NCBI RefSeq assembly: GCF_958453765.1
Contig: NZ_CAUDZA010000006.1
Span: 26,232 to 90,231 of the forward strand
Reading direction: 5' to 3'
Length of the DNA: 64,000 nucleotides
Origin: Phascolarctobacterium_A succinatutens_B
GTDB lineage: Bacteria > Bacillota > Negativicutes > Acidaminococcales > Acidaminococcaceae
A program made the position numbers and the translations under genes. How positions within the stretch are numbered: position 1 is the stretch's first letter; every line of letters starts with the position of its first letter. Positions 52,762 through 61,539 of this stretch are shown one piece after another. Below the pieces are notes generated by a model. The model made no database searches. It was not told where the DNA came from and saw nothing but the letters and a program-made list of their open reading frames with translations.

Positions 52762-53328
52762 ATGGGTGAAGCTGCAGCCGAAAAAGATTTTTACTGGAAG
52801 CTGTTCAAATCAACCTTTATAATTAGTGCCTTTACTATTGGCGGTGGTTTTGTAATCATTCCGCTGTTGAAGGCCAAATTTGTTGATGAGTATAAATGGA
52901 TGGATGATAAGGAAGCACTGAACCTTGTGGCGATTGCGCAGTCTGCGCCGGGTGTTGTGGCAGCCAATGCGGCAATCAGCATGGGCTACAAGCTTGGCGG
53001 TATCCGCGGTACGCTTACTGCTTTGCTGGCAACTATTCTGCCGCCGCTGATTACCCTGAGCGTTATTTCCTATGCTTATGATGTCTTTGCGCATAACCAA
53101 TATATTCAGCTGGTTTTGAAGGGCATGCAGTGCGGTGCGACGGCTATTATTATTAACGTTGCAATCGACCTGCTCAAAAAAGAGCTGAAGAAAAAATTTG
53201 CACTACCGCTTTTGATTATTGTCGGTACCTTTATTGCCAATTATTTCTTTAATGTAAATCTGATGTATGCAGTCGTTGTGGATGCTATTATCGGCTTCTT
53301 CCTGCTGCGTGACAAAAAGTACGCGTAA
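52762..53328 (+). CDS. chromate transporter family protein, first half-size subunit
   Basis: A 188-aa ChrA-type (CHR) protein with about five hydrophobic segments. It carries the CHR signature FTIGGGFVIIPLLKAKFVDE near residue 20 and AIAQSAPGVVAANAA near residue 60. This is a single CHR domain; full-length ChrA has two fused. The second domain is the next gene, 12 bases on. ATG 52762 is preceded by AAGGAG at a good distance. Many anaerobes carry such pairs without chromate exposure, so the true anion is unknown. Confidence 0.88.
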   Translation: MGEAAAEKDFYWKLFKSTFIISAFTIGGGFVIIPLLKAKFVDEYKWMDDKEALNLVAIAQSAPGVVAANAAISMGYKLGGIRGTLTALLATILPPLITLSVISYAYDVFAHNQYIQLVLKGMQCGATAIIINVAIDLLKKELKKKFALPLLIIVGTFIANYFFNVNLMYAVVVDAIIGFFLLRDKKYA

Positions 53329-53340
53329 GGAGGTAGCAAG

Positions 53341-53910
53341 ATGTATATTTATTGGGAGCTTTTCTGGAGCTTTGTCAAGGTTGGTGCCTTCTGCGTCGGC
53401 GGCGGTTATGCTTCTATGCCGTTGATTCAGGCGGAGGTTATTGAAAATCATGCTTGGATGACTATGCCGCAGTTTATTGATATTTTTACTATTTCGCAGA
53501 TGACACCGGGTCCTATCGGTATCAATGCAGCGACGTTCGTCGGTACAAAGGTTGCAGGCTTGCCCGGTGCTATTGCTGCAACTGTGGGGTTTGTTTTTCC
53601 GTCGGTGTTCATTGTACTGGCACTCGCAAAATTATTCTTTAAATATGGCGATATCGGTCCGATTCGCGGTATTCTGAACGGCCTGCGTCCTGCGGTTGTG
53701 GCACTCATCTGCTCTGCCGGATTGAGCTTTGTAATGCTGGCGCTGTGGAATACTGAAACACTGCCGAAGGATTTTACCAAGGTGGATTTGCTTGGCTGTA
53801 TCGTGCTGCCGATTTCCCTGTGGTGTATCCGTCATAAGGTAAGCGTTATCCGTACACTGTGCATGAGCGGTGTTTTGGGCTTGATTTTGGGTATAGCCGG
53901 TATCCGCTGA
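53341..53910 (+). CDS. chromate transporter family protein, second half-size subunit
   Basis: A 189-aa partner of the preceding gene with the matching CHR motif GAFCVGGGYASMPLIQAEV near residue 15 and SQMTPGPIGINAATFVG near residue 57. AAGGAGG precedes the ATG. The two are expected to form a heterodimer with opposite membrane topology. A GC-rich hairpin at about 53922-53968 followed by TTTTTG probably ends the transcript. Confidence 0.88.
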   Translation: MYIYWELFWSFVKVGAFCVGGGYASMPLIQAEVIENHAWMTMPQFIDIFTISQMTPGPIGINAATFVGTKVAGLPGAIAATVGFVFPSVFIVLALAKLFFKYGDIGPIRGILNGLRPAVVALICSAGLSFVMLALWNTETLPKDFTKVDLLGCIVLPISLWCIRHKVSVIRTLCMSGVLGLILGIAGIR

Positions 53911-53979
53911 TATTTGCTTTAGTAGCGCGCTGCGCTGTGAGCTTTGGCTCGCGGCATGGCGTGCTTTTTGTTATATTGA

Positions 53980-54066
53980 AGTTAACTTCTGCAAATTAAC
54001 GGTTGACGCAAGCGGAATTCTGCTATATAATAGATACAGTTAACCAACGAATAACGTCAGTTAACT
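53980..54066 (+). promoter_or_regulatory. bioB promoter with two BirA-like operators
   Basis: The promoter is TTGACG (54003-54008), 17 bases, TATAAT (54026-54031). Operator 1 is GTTAACT (53981-53987), 13 bases, GGTTGAC (54001-54007); its right arm contains the -35 box. Operator 2 is GTTAAC (54039-54044) and GTTAAC (54060-54065), 15 bases apart, at and after the start point. The arms match those of ecfA1 and bioY. Confidence 0.7.
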
Positions 54067-54091
54067 ACTAAGGTTAGGGATGTGAATTACA

Positions 54092-55081
54092 ATGCAAAAG
54101 ATTATTGCACTGGCCGAGAAGGTTTTAAACGGTCAGGATATTACTAAAGAAGAAGCTGAATTTTTGATTAACGTGAGCGATGACGACACCATGCTGCTTT
54201 TGGCCATGGCTGATAAGATTCGCCAAAAATATGCCGGCGATGCTGTTGACTGCTGTGCAATCATCAACGGCCGCAGCGGTAAATGCAGCGAGAACTGCAA
54301 GTTCTGCGCACAATCCGCACATTATCATACCGGTGTTAAGGAATACGGTCTGCTGAGCGAAGAGGAAATCTTCAATGCAGCAAAAAAAGCTAAGGAAGCA
54401 GGCGCTGTACGCTTCTCCATCGTTACCAGCGGTCGCGGACAGAGCAAGGCCGATGACTTTGAAAATATCTGCCGTACCCTGAAACGTATTAAAGAAGAAC
54501 TGCACATTGAAGTTTGCGCTTCTTTGGGCATTTTGACTGTAGAGCAGGCAAAAGAGCTGCGCAAAGCAGGTGTAACCCGCTATCATTCCAATCTGGAAAC
54601 CGCAGGCAGCAATTTCCCGAATATCTGCAGCACTCATACCTATGCTGATAAATTTGTTACCATCAAAAATGCACAGGCTGCCGGCCTGCGTGTTTGCAGC
54701 GGTGGCATTTTAGGCCTTGGCGAAACACGCGAGCAGCGTGTTGAATGGGCCTTCACTCTGAAGGAGCTTGGTATTGACAGTGTACCTCTGAATATGCTGA
54801 CTCCGATTCCGGGCACTCCGTTTGAAAACAACAAACCGCTGCCGCCGCTGGAAATCCTGCGTGCGTTTGCTGTTTTCCGTTTTGTTCTGCCGAAGGCACA
54901 AATCCGTACCGCAGGCGGTCGCGAAGTAAACCTGCGTGACCTGCAGGCACTGGCACTCAATGGCGGTGCAAGCGGCATTATGATCGGCGGTTATCTGACT
55001 ACTGCCGGTCGCGGTACTGACCGCGATATGCAGATGCTCAAGGATCTTGATCGTCCGCGCAGCATGCCGAATCTTGATTAA
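54092..55081 (+). CDS. bioB: biotin synthase
   Basis: Radical SAM enzyme that inserts sulfur into dethiobiotin. It is 329 aa. The 4Fe-4S/SAM motif is CSENCKFCAQS near residues 67-77. Other conserved pieces are the HYHTGV stretch, RYHSNLETA near residue 167, SGGILGLGE and an Arg near residue 270 for the 2Fe-2S site. No other biotin-synthesis gene is in the window. With bioY and ecf under similar operators, the cell appears able both to make and to import biotin. Confidence 0.96.
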   Translation: MQKIIALAEKVLNGQDITKEEAEFLINVSDDDTMLLLAMADKIRQKYAGDAVDCCAIINGRSGKCSENCKFCAQSAHYHTGVKEYGLLSEEEIFNAAKKAKEAGAVRFSIVTSGRGQSKADDFENICRTLKRIKEELHIEVCASLGILTVEQAKELRKAGVTRYHSNLETAGSNFPNICSTHTYADKFVTIKNAQAAGLRVCSGGILGLGETREQRVEWAFTLKELGIDSVPLNMLTPIPGTPFENNKPLPPLEILRAFAVFRFVLPKAQIRTAGGREVNLRDLQALALNGGASGIMIGGYLTTAGRGTDRDMQMLKDLDRPRSMPNLD

Positions 55082-55136
55082 TTAGTTTTCCATGAATTTT
55101 TAATATAAATCTTACACCTTAAAATCTCAAAAAGAT

Positions 55137-55173
55137 AAGCAGACTGGAGTTGCGACCAGTCTGCTTATTTTTT
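55137..55173 (+). terminator. terminator of bioB
   Basis: AAGCAGACTGG (55137-55147) pairs with CCAGTCTGCTT (55156-55166), followed by ATTTTTTT. Confidence 0.88.
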
Positions 55174-55301
55174 TATGCGTGCGTGATAACGCACCGTCTT
55201 CCGCATCATCAATCCATCATTTATTTGCGGACGCACTGCCCTCTACGGCAAATTTTATGATATAATATAATTTACTAATGACTTTCAAGAGGTGAAGCAA
55301 A

Positions 55302-56162
55302 ATGCAGTCACACTTTCTTATTATTACCGGTATGTCCGGTGCAGGCAAAACGCAGGTTGTGCGTACCCTGGAGGATTTAAATTTCTTTTGCATTGACAAT
55401 TTGCCGGCAACCTTGATTCCTAAGTTTGCGGAGCTGTGCCGTCAGACCTCGGAAGAAAAAGTAGCTCTTGTTGTTGATATCCGTGGCGGACGCTTTTTTG
55501 ATAAGCTGCTGCAGGTTTTGGATGAGATGGAGGCCAGCGGCCAAAAATATGAGCTGCTGTTTTTGGATGCTTCCGATGCGACACTGGTGCGCCGTTACAA
55601 GGAAACGCGTCGTCGTCATCCCTTGGGTGAGCGCAATACCTTGCTGAAGAATATTACCTGTGAGCGTGAATTGCTTGATCCGCTGCGCGAAAAGGCTACG
55701 CATATTATTGATACCTCGACGCTGACAACGGCACAGCTGAAGGCTAAGGTAACGGAAATGTTTGGCGAGGGCTCTTCTAAAGAGCGTATGGGCATTGTTG
55801 TGCGTTCGTTCGGCTTCAAGCATGGTCTGCCGCTGGACAGTGACTTGGTGCTTGATGTACGCTTTTTGCCGAATCCGTTTTATGTTGAAGAGCTGCGCAA
55901 TATGACTGGCAATGACCGCCCGGTAGCGGATTTTATCTGCCGCTATCCGCAGACCTTCCAGTATCTTAAGCTGGAGGAGCAGCTGCTTGATTTTCTTGTA
56001 CCGCAATATATTAACGAAGGCAAGGCACAGCTTGTTATCAGCGTAGGCTGCACAGGCGGACAGCACCGCAGCGTTTTCATTGCCAATAAATTGTACGAAT
56101 ATCTGCGCGAAAAGGGTTACAGCGTTGATGTGACACATCGTGATATTCCTCACAGAAAGTAA
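55302..56162 (+). CDS. rapZ: RNase adapter/nucleotide-binding protein RapZ (YvcJ)
   Basis: A 286-aa P-loop protein of the RapZ/YvcJ family. Walker A GMSGAGKT is at residues 10-17, FFCIDNLP near residue 27, a central RRYKETRRRHPL and a C-terminal VGCTGGQHRSVF domain. In enterobacteria it presents sRNA to RNase E; in Firmicutes it binds GTP/ATP and affects competence and metabolism. It heads the conserved rapZ-yvcK-whiA cluster. Confidence 0.93.
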   Translation: MQSHFLIITGMSGAGKTQVVRTLEDLNFFCIDNLPATLIPKFAELCRQTSEEKVALVVDIRGGRFFDKLLQVLDEMEASGQKYELLFLDASDATLVRRYKETRRRHPLGERNTLLKNITCERELLDPLREKATHIIDTSTLTTAQLKAKVTEMFGEGSSKERMGIVVRSFGFKHGLPLDSDLVLDVRFLPNPFYVEELRNMTGNDRPVADFICRYPQTFQYLKLEEQLLDFLVPQYINEGKAQLVISVGCTGGQHRSVFIANKLYEYLREKGYSVDVTHRDIPHRK

Positions 56163-56174
56163 GGGAGGAGCCTA

Positions 56175-57536
56175 ATGGGTTGGATTAGTTGGCTGTGTCC
56201 CGGCATTAATTTGAAGCGCTGGCTGCTGCTTTTTGCGGTAGGTGTACTTTTATGTGCTTTGGGACTGGCTTTGTTTTTTAATTATCAGCTGATGGGCAAG
56301 GCAGAAGAACTGCTCTTCCAGATGACCTATCTGACAACAGGACGCTATTCAAACGGCCTGATTATGACGATGGGCGTGGGCTTTCTTATCGTGGGCTTTG
56401 CTATTATGGTGTACGGAACACGCCGCTTAATCAGTTCGGTAGTATCTGTTGTAGTGCCCGACAAAAACGGTTCATTGATGGAAACGATTTTTATGCAGCG
56501 CAAGCTGACACGTGGCCCTGCCATTACCGTTGTCGGCGGCGGTACCGGTTTGTCGACGCTGCTGCGCGGCATGAAGTATATTACTAATAACTGTACGGCC
56601 GTAGTAACAACTGCTGATGACGGCGGTTCTTCCGGACGTCTGCGCAAGGAGCTGGGTATTATTCCGCCCGGTGATTTGCGTAACTGCCTGACGGCTCTGG
56701 CTGACCGCGAGCCATTGATGGAACGTTTGATGCAGTACCGCTTTCAGGGCGATTCCCCGCTTGCAGGGCATTGCTTCGGCAATCTGTTTATTGCGGCGAT
56801 GGCACAGGCTGAAGGTGGCATGGAGGCCGGACTCAATGCTACGAGCCAGATTCTGAAGGTACGCGGCAGGGTTATTCCGTCTACGCTGGAGGATATCCGT
56901 CTGCAGGCGCGGATGACTGACGGCAGTGTTGTGACAGGCGAATCAGAGATTCCCAAGGTGCGCAAGCATATTAAGAAGATGATGATGCTGCCGTCGGATG
57001 CACAGGCAGCCAACGGCGCTATTGATGCTATTTTAAATGCCGATGTGCTTATTTTCGGACCGGGCAGCCTGTATACCAGTGTTATTCCTAACCTGCTGGT
57101 TGAGGGAATCCGTGATGCTGTTGTACGCTCGAAGGCAGTTAAAATTTACATCTGCAATGTTATGACACAGCCCGGCGAAACCGACGGCTACGGTGCTTAT
57201 GACCATGTGCAGGCGTTGGTTGAGCATGTCGGTACACAGTTCTTGGATTACGCTATTGTAAATTCTCAGGATGTTACGTCGGAGCAGCTGCGTCAGTATG
57301 ATGCTGAAGGCTCGCGTCCTATTACGCCGGATATTGATAAAATCCGCAGTCTGGGAATTACGGTTGTGCCGGCACGCTTGATAAGCAAGGATGATTTGGT
57401 GCGTCATGATCCGCGTAAATTAGCGCGTGTACTTATTGCTTTGATTTATCGTCTGCGTCTTTTTGGGCGCGGTATGCAGTTTTTCGATTATTTCTTTATG
57501 CGTGCGGGCATGAAGAAGCTGTATAAACAGAAATAA
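56175..57536 (+). CDS. yvcK: gluconeogenesis factor YvcK/CofD-like
   Basis: A 453-aa protein of the YvcK family that binds UDP-sugars and links carbon metabolism to cell-wall synthesis. Unlike the soluble Bacillus protein, it has an N-terminal extension of about 105 residues with two hydrophobic helices (about 10-32 and 55-78). The core has VVGGGTGLSTLLRG near residue 116, TTADDGGSSGRLR near residue 139 and ILNADVLIFGPGSLYTSV near residue 290. GGGAGG precedes the ATG. Confidence 0.92.
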   Translation: MGWISWLCPGINLKRWLLLFAVGVLLCALGLALFFNYQLMGKAEELLFQMTYLTTGRYSNGLIMTMGVGFLIVGFAIMVYGTRRLISSVVSVVVPDKNGSLMETIFMQRKLTRGPAITVVGGGTGLSTLLRGMKYITNNCTAVVTTADDGGSSGRLRKELGIIPPGDLRNCLTALADREPLMERLMQYRFQGDSPLAGHCFGNLFIAAMAQAEGGMEAGLNATSQILKVRGRVIPSTLEDIRLQARMTDGSVVTGESEIPKVRKHIKKMMMLPSDAQAANGAIDAILNADVLIFGPGSLYTSVIPNLLVEGIRDAVVRSKAVKIYICNVMTQPGETDGYGAYDHVQALVEHVGTQFLDYAIVNSQDVTSEQLRQYDAEGSRPITPDIDKIRSLGITVVPARLISKDDLVRHDPRKLARVLIALIYRLRLFGRGMQFFDYFFMRAGMKKLYKQK

Positions 57537-57580
57537 AAACAGACGCTGCAGCCTTGTCGGCTGAGAAGGGAGGAGTCTGC

Positions 57581-58519
57581 TTGTCTTTTTCCAATGATGT
57601 AAAAAATGAATTATCTCGTATAGAAACTAATGATGCGACCGGTGATAAAGCAGAGCTGCTCGGTCTTTTGCGTATGAGCGGTGCGATTGTCATCCGCGGT
57701 ATGAATATAGGTATTCATTTTTCTACTGAAAATGCTGCTTTGGCCAGACGTGTACTGCAGCTGCTGAAGAGCAATTATCAGGTGCAGACGGAGGTAGTTA
57801 TTACCCGTTCACGCCGTTTGAAGAAGAATAACCGTTATCAGGTACATGTAGTGCCGGCACCGCAGGTAAGCAAGGCGTTGAACGAGCTGCAGCTGCTGAG
57901 TGTAGAGGGCGATTTGAAAAATCCGCTGCTTTCGCATCACGAAGGCAAGCGCACCTTTTTGCGCGGAGCTTTTTTGGGTGGCGGCAGTATCAGTCGTCCG
58001 GCCAGCGATTACCATCTGGAGATGGTGACAGGCAACGAGGATTTTGCTCATACGATTATTAAGGTTATGCAGAGCTTTTCCTTGAAGGCCAAGCTGACCG
58101 ACAGAAAAAACGAGTATATTGTTTATCTGAAGGATGGCGAAAGCATTATCAATTTCCTGAGTGTTATCGGTGCGCATAATGCGATGATGGAGCTGGAAAA
58201 TGTCCGCATTGTCAAGGAAATGCGCAATAATGTCAACAGAGCAGTTAATTGCGAAACTGCGAACCTGAACAAGGTAGTTAAGGCTGCTGTGCGTCAGGTA
58301 AGCTGCATTCATTATATTGATGAGCATATGGGCTTGAGCGAGCTGCCTCAGGGATTGCAGGATACGGCGCGTCTGCGGCTGCAGTATCCGGATGTATCGT
58401 TAAATGATTTGGTGGAATACTCCGGTGGTTTGGGTAAATCAGGCATCAACCACCGTTTGAAGAAGCTGCAGGATATTGCAGTCGGTTTAGGTATGGAATT
58501 GGAGAAAGCAGATAAATGA
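57581..58519 (+). CDS. whiA: sporulation/cell-division regulator WhiA
   Basis: A 312-aa protein with an N-terminal LAGLIDADG homing-endonuclease-like fold (LLGLLRMSGAIVIRG, RGAFLGGGSISRP) and a C-terminal helix-turn-helix (about residues 225-312, with HRLKKLQDIA). The catalytic acidic residues of true homing enzymes are missing, as is usual for WhiA. The start is TTG 57581 with AAGGGAGGAG ahead of it. It ends the rapZ-yvcK-whiA cluster and overlaps the next gene by 4 bases. Confidence 0.94.
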   Translation: MSFSNDVKNELSRIETNDATGDKAELLGLLRMSGAIVIRGMNIGIHFSTENAALARRVLQLLKSNYQVQTEVVITRSRRLKKNNRYQVHVVPAPQVSKALNELQLLSVEGDLKNPLLSHHEGKRTFLRGAFLGGGSISRPASDYHLEMVTGNEDFAHTIIKVMQSFSLKAKLTDRKNEYIVYLKDGESIINFLSVIGAHNAMMELENVRIVKEMRNNVNRAVNCETANLNKVVKAAVRQVSCIHYIDEHMGLSELPQGLQDTARLRLQYPDVSLNDLVEYSGGLGKSGINHRLKKLQDIAVGLGMELEKADK

Positions 58520-59382
58520 TTAAGAAAGTATGCTTAGTATTCCTGGCGCTGGTTGTCGTACTTTTGGCGGCTGCAGGTGTTGCATGGAAGCTTAACGGCG
58601 AGCGTTGGCAGCAGGAATATGCTGCCTTTAGGAAAACTGGTGCACCGGTACTGATGTATCACGCTGTCGGTACGGAAGAAGGCGCAGACTGGCCTAAAAC
58701 GCTGATTATGAAGCCGGAGCTGTTTGAAGCACATTTGCAGTACCTGAAGGAGCAGGGCTACACGATTGTGACGGTAGCAGAGCTGGCAGAGCGTCTGCAG
58801 CAGGGAAAAAGTGTAGATAAGTATGTTGCCTTGAGCTTTGATGATGGCTATAAGAATAATCACAGTGTAGTGCTGCCGTTATTGCAGAAATATGATGCCA
58901 AAGGTTCTTTCTTTGTCATCAATAGAGACATCGGCGATGAGCTGCATATGAATGAGCAGGAAATCAAGGAGCTTATTGCTGCCGGTATGGAGCTTGGTTC
59001 GCATACCTACAGCCATAATCCGTTGGCTGCTATCGATGAAAAATATTTGGTGTGGGAAACGGATACGTCACGTTATTGGCTGAAGAAGAAATTCGACGGA
59101 TATATTGTGCGTACTTTGGCTTATCCTAACGGCAGCTATAATGACAGGGTTATCGCCGCAGCGAAAAAATATGGCTTTTACAGGGCGCTGACTGGTCATG
59201 TAGGTGTCAATACGGCGGCTACGTATCAAAAGGCACCTTTCGAAATGTACCGCGTAACCGTTGCCGATGACGGTAACGGACTTGAAGGCTTTAAGAAACG
59301 CCTGGAGCATGCATATTTCTTTGGCTTTTTGCAGACCAAGGGCATTGATATCAATATTGTACGCGACATATTTGTGCGCTAA
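58516..59382 (+). CDS. polysaccharide deacetylase
   Basis: A 288-aa carbohydrate esterase family 4 protein with an N-terminal membrane anchor (residues 5-24). The NodB motifs are present: ALSFDDGYKNN with the metal Asp near residue 114, GSHTYSHNP with metal His near residue 154, and RTLAYPNGSYND near residue 195. It acts outside the cytoplasmic membrane, probably on peptidoglycan or an exopolysaccharide. It is translationally coupled to whiA through an ATGA overlap. Confidence 0.9.
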   Translation: MIKKVCLVFLALVVVLLAAAGVAWKLNGERWQQEYAAFRKTGAPVLMYHAVGTEEGADWPKTLIMKPELFEAHLQYLKEQGYTIVTVAELAERLQQGKSVDKYVALSFDDGYKNNHSVVLPLLQKYDAKGSFFVINRDIGDELHMNEQEIKELIAAGMELGSHTYSHNPLAAIDEKYLVWETDTSRYWLKKKFDGYIVRTLAYPNGSYNDRVIAAAKKYGFYRALTGHVGVNTAATYQKAPFEMYRVTVADDGNGLEGFKKRLEHAYFFGFLQTKGIDINIVRDIFVR

Positions 59383-59391
59383 GGAATATTT

Positions 59392-59420
59392 AGGGAGGCG
59401 GTTGTCTCCCTTTTCTTTTG
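59392..59420 (+). terminator. short terminator after the deacetylase
   Basis: AGGGAG (59392-59397) pairs with CTCCCT (59406-59411), then TTTCTTTT. The stem is only 6 bp. Confidence 0.6.
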
Positions 59421-59426
59421 CAAGTA

Positions 59427-59510
59427 ATGTTAACCGTAAAAATAAAATAGGTTGACAATAAATAAAAACTGGCGTATCCTATAAACTATGAACTGTAACA
59501 GAGGTTACAG
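59427..59510 (+). promoter_or_regulatory. bioY promoter, BirA-like operator and a second inverted repeat
   Basis: ATGTTAACC (59427-59435), 14 bases, GGTTGACAA (59450-59458). The right arm contains the -35 box TTGACA (59453-59458). TATCCT (59475-59480) is the likely -10, with a 16-base spacer. A perfect CTGTAAC-AGAG-GTTACAG repeat lies at 59493-59510 in the leader, just before the ribosome site. Confidence 0.75.
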
Positions 59511-59530
59511 AAGCTTTGGAGGCGTAAAAT

Positions 59531-60082
59531 ATGCATTTGAGTACTAAGGAACTGATTTTATGCGCATTGTTTATTGCGCTTATTAATGTGGGAACATTTA
59601 TTAAAATTCCGGTAGGCACCGATGTCTATACACTGCAGTTCTTGTTTACTTTATTGGCCGGGTTGCTGCTCGGACCGCGTCTGGGTGCGATTGCCGTCAG
59701 CACTTATGTTGTCATGGGTCTGGTCGGCATTCCTGTTTTTGCATCAGGCGGCGGCCCGGGATATATAGCGCAGCCGACTTTCGGATATCTGCTTGGCTTT
59801 ATCGTGCAGGCTTGGGTAAACGGAGCCTGGGCACGCAAGGCTAAGCAAATTAATTTCCGTAGCCTGTTGGAAGCAAATCTTGTTGGTATGGTAATTGTTT
59901 ATTTGTTTGGACTCGTGTGGTTCTATGTAGTATCCAATTATATAATCAATGCACCGATTTCCGTGTGGGCAGTTATCTGGTACTGCGGTATTCTGCAGGT
60001 TATTCCTGATGTTGTGCTCTGCATTGGTGCGGCAATGCTGGGTGTGCGCGGGTATAAGGCCGGTATCTGGCTGAAGGCATAA
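59531..60082 (+). CDS. bioY: biotin transporter S-component BioY
   Basis: A 183-aa membrane protein with six hydrophobic segments that binds biotin and docks on the ECF module. Family motifs: a short N-terminal helix, then PVGTDVYTLQFLFTLLAGLLLGPRLGA near residues 27-53 and GLVGIPVFASGGGPGYIAQPTFGYLLGF near residues 69-96. TTTGGAGGCG precedes the ATG. The likely energy partner is ecfA1A2T at 33902-36389, which shares its operator type. Confidence 0.95.
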   Translation: MHLSTKELILCALFIALINVGTFIKIPVGTDVYTLQFLFTLLAGLLLGPRLGAIAVSTYVVMGLVGIPVFASGGGPGYIAQPTFGYLLGFIVQAWVNGAWARKAKQINFRSLLEANLVGMVIVYLFGLVWFYVVSNYIINAPISVWAVIWYCGILQVIPDVVLCIGAAMLGVRGYKAGIWLKA

Positions 60083-60128
60083 AAAAGCAGTCCTTGCAAT
60101 CTTATAAAAAGGTTGCGGGACTGCTTTT
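60083..60128. terminator. bidirectional terminator between bioY and the tlpA-like gene
   Basis: AAAAGCAGTCC (60083-60093) pairs with GGACTGCTTTT (60118-60128). A-rich and T-rich flanks let it serve both converging transcripts. Confidence 0.82.
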
Positions 60129-60144
60129 CGCTTTTAATATGCTT

Positions 60145-60678
60145 TTAGAAGGCCTTCTGCAGGAAGGCATCTAGGGAAGACTCGTTCATGCTGCCGACGA
60201 TGCGTGTAATTATATGTCCGTCGGCGCTGATGATGTAGGATGCCGGAATAGCGTCAATGCCGTAGGCTCGTCCGAGTTCCTGATGATCGCCGTAGGCAGC
60301 GGGGAAGGTGTAGCCCTTGCTTTGTATGAAACGTGCAGGATCCTGTTCGTTATCATCTACGCTGAGAATAACAAAATGCATTTTGTCTTTGTATTCGGCG
60401 TATTTCTTTTCAATATGCGGCAGCTCGCCGACACAGGGAGGGCACCAGGTCGCCCAGAAATTGATAAAGACAGGCTTGCCCTTTAAGTCACTCAGGCGCA
60501 TGGTTTTGCCGCTGCCTAACTCTTTGTAGCTGAAATCGGGTGCGGTTTCGGCAGCTGAGGCAGCAGCGGTGTTCATCTGCGGTTTGCTGTCGGCAGTTTT
60601 ATCGGAGAAAGGACAGCTGCAGCCTGCGGTAAATAATAGTAGCGCAGTCATAGATAAGGTGAGCAGGATTTTTTTCAT
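60145..60678 (-). CDS. TlpA/ResA-like thiol-disulfide lipoprotein
   Basis: A 177-aa exported thioredoxin-fold protein. It has a lipoprotein signal with lipobox FTAGC (Cys near residue 19), a short disordered linker, then a redoxin domain (about 47-177) with active site WCPPC near residue 77 and cis-Pro in AIPAS near residue 145. It would reduce or oxidise protein thiols outside the cytoplasm. It follows the 4Fe-4S membrane gene on the same strand, which could supply electrons. Confidence 0.9.
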   Translation of the reverse strand: MKKILLTLSMTALLLFTAGCSCPFSDKTADSKPQMNTAAASAAETAPDFSYKELGSGKTMRLSDLKGKPVFINFWATWCPPCVGELPHIEKKYAEYKDKMHFVILSVDDNEQDPARFIQSKGYTFPAAYGDHQELGRAYGIDAIPASYIISADGHIITRIVGSMNESSLDAFLQKAF

Positions 60679-60720
60679 GTTGACCTCCTTATAAGAATAA
60701 GAGAAAAAAGTGTATATAAA

Positions 60721-61539
60721 TTAAAATTTTTTGCCGAGAGAAATTGCCTTTACCGGGCAGACCTTGCGGCATTCACCGCAGGCAATGCATTCGCTGTCGC
60801 CTACATGACGGCAATCCATCTTGCAATGCTCCATACAGAGGTTGCAGTTGATGCACTTGACGTGGTTAACCTTCATGCCAAAGAGGGAGATTTTATTAAA
60901 CAGTCCGTAAATAGCGCCTAAAGGGCAGATGAAGCGGCAGAAGGGGCGATAGATGAAGATGGCTGCCAGTACGGTAAGACACAGCAGTGTCAACTTCCAG
61001 ATAAACAGCTGGCCCAAAAGCTCACGAATCTGCGGCTTGAAAAATGCCAGAGGCAGAGCAGCCTCCAAAGTACCTGCTGGGCAGATAAATTTACAGAAGG
61101 CCGGTACGCCGCTGCCGGTGAACTGATAAAAGGCCAAGGGTAAAATGATGAGAAAAATCAGCGCGATAAAATATTTCAGGTAGCTGAGCAGATAGGTAAA
61201 ACGGTTGCGCTGCAGCTTAGGCGTAGGAATTTTGTAGAGCAATTCCTGCACGAGGCCGAAGGGACAGCCCCAGCCGCAGATAAGACGCGCAAAGATTAAT
61301 GCAAAGAGCAGAATGAAGCCCAGCACATAGAAGGGAATGCGCAAAAATACACCGCTGAGCGAGCTTTGCAGCGAACCAAGCGGGCAGGCGCCCAAGGCTC
61401 CGGGGCAGGAATAGCAGTTTAAACCTGGCAGACAGATATTCTTGCTGCTGCCCTTCCAGATATTGCCGGTGGTAAAGCCTGCAAAATTGCCGTTATATAG
61501 GAGGGCGGTGCAAATTTGTACAAGCTTACGTTTAACCAA
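60721..61539 (-). CDS. membrane 4Fe-4S polyferredoxin (NapH/CcdA-reductant type)
   Basis: A 272-aa membrane protein with four or five hydrophobic segments, several cysteine motifs and two C-terminal 4Fe-4S ferredoxin clusters. Membrane cysteines occur in CYSCPGALGACPLG near residue 45, CGWGCPFG near residue 88 and CRFICPLGA near residue 205; the ferredoxin sites are CINCNLCMEHC and CIACGECRKVCP. The start is best placed at TTG 61539, which overlaps the stop of the upstream small gene and has GGAG upstream. An in-frame ATG at 61611 would read through the small gene and lacks a ribosome site. It probably passes electrons to the TlpA-like protein. Confidence 0.85.
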   Translation of the reverse strand: MVKRKLVQICTALLYNGNFAGFTTGNIWKGSSKNICLPGLNCYSCPGALGACPLGSLQSSLSGVFLRIPFYVLGFILLFALIFARLICGWGCPFGLVQELLYKIPTPKLQRNRFTYLLSYLKYFIALIFLIILPLAFYQFTGSGVPAFCKFICPAGTLEAALPLAFFKPQIRELLGQLFIWKLTLLCLTVLAAIFIYRPFCRFICPLGAIYGLFNKISLFGMKVNHVKCINCNLCMEHCKMDCRHVGDSECIACGECRKVCPVKAISLGKKF

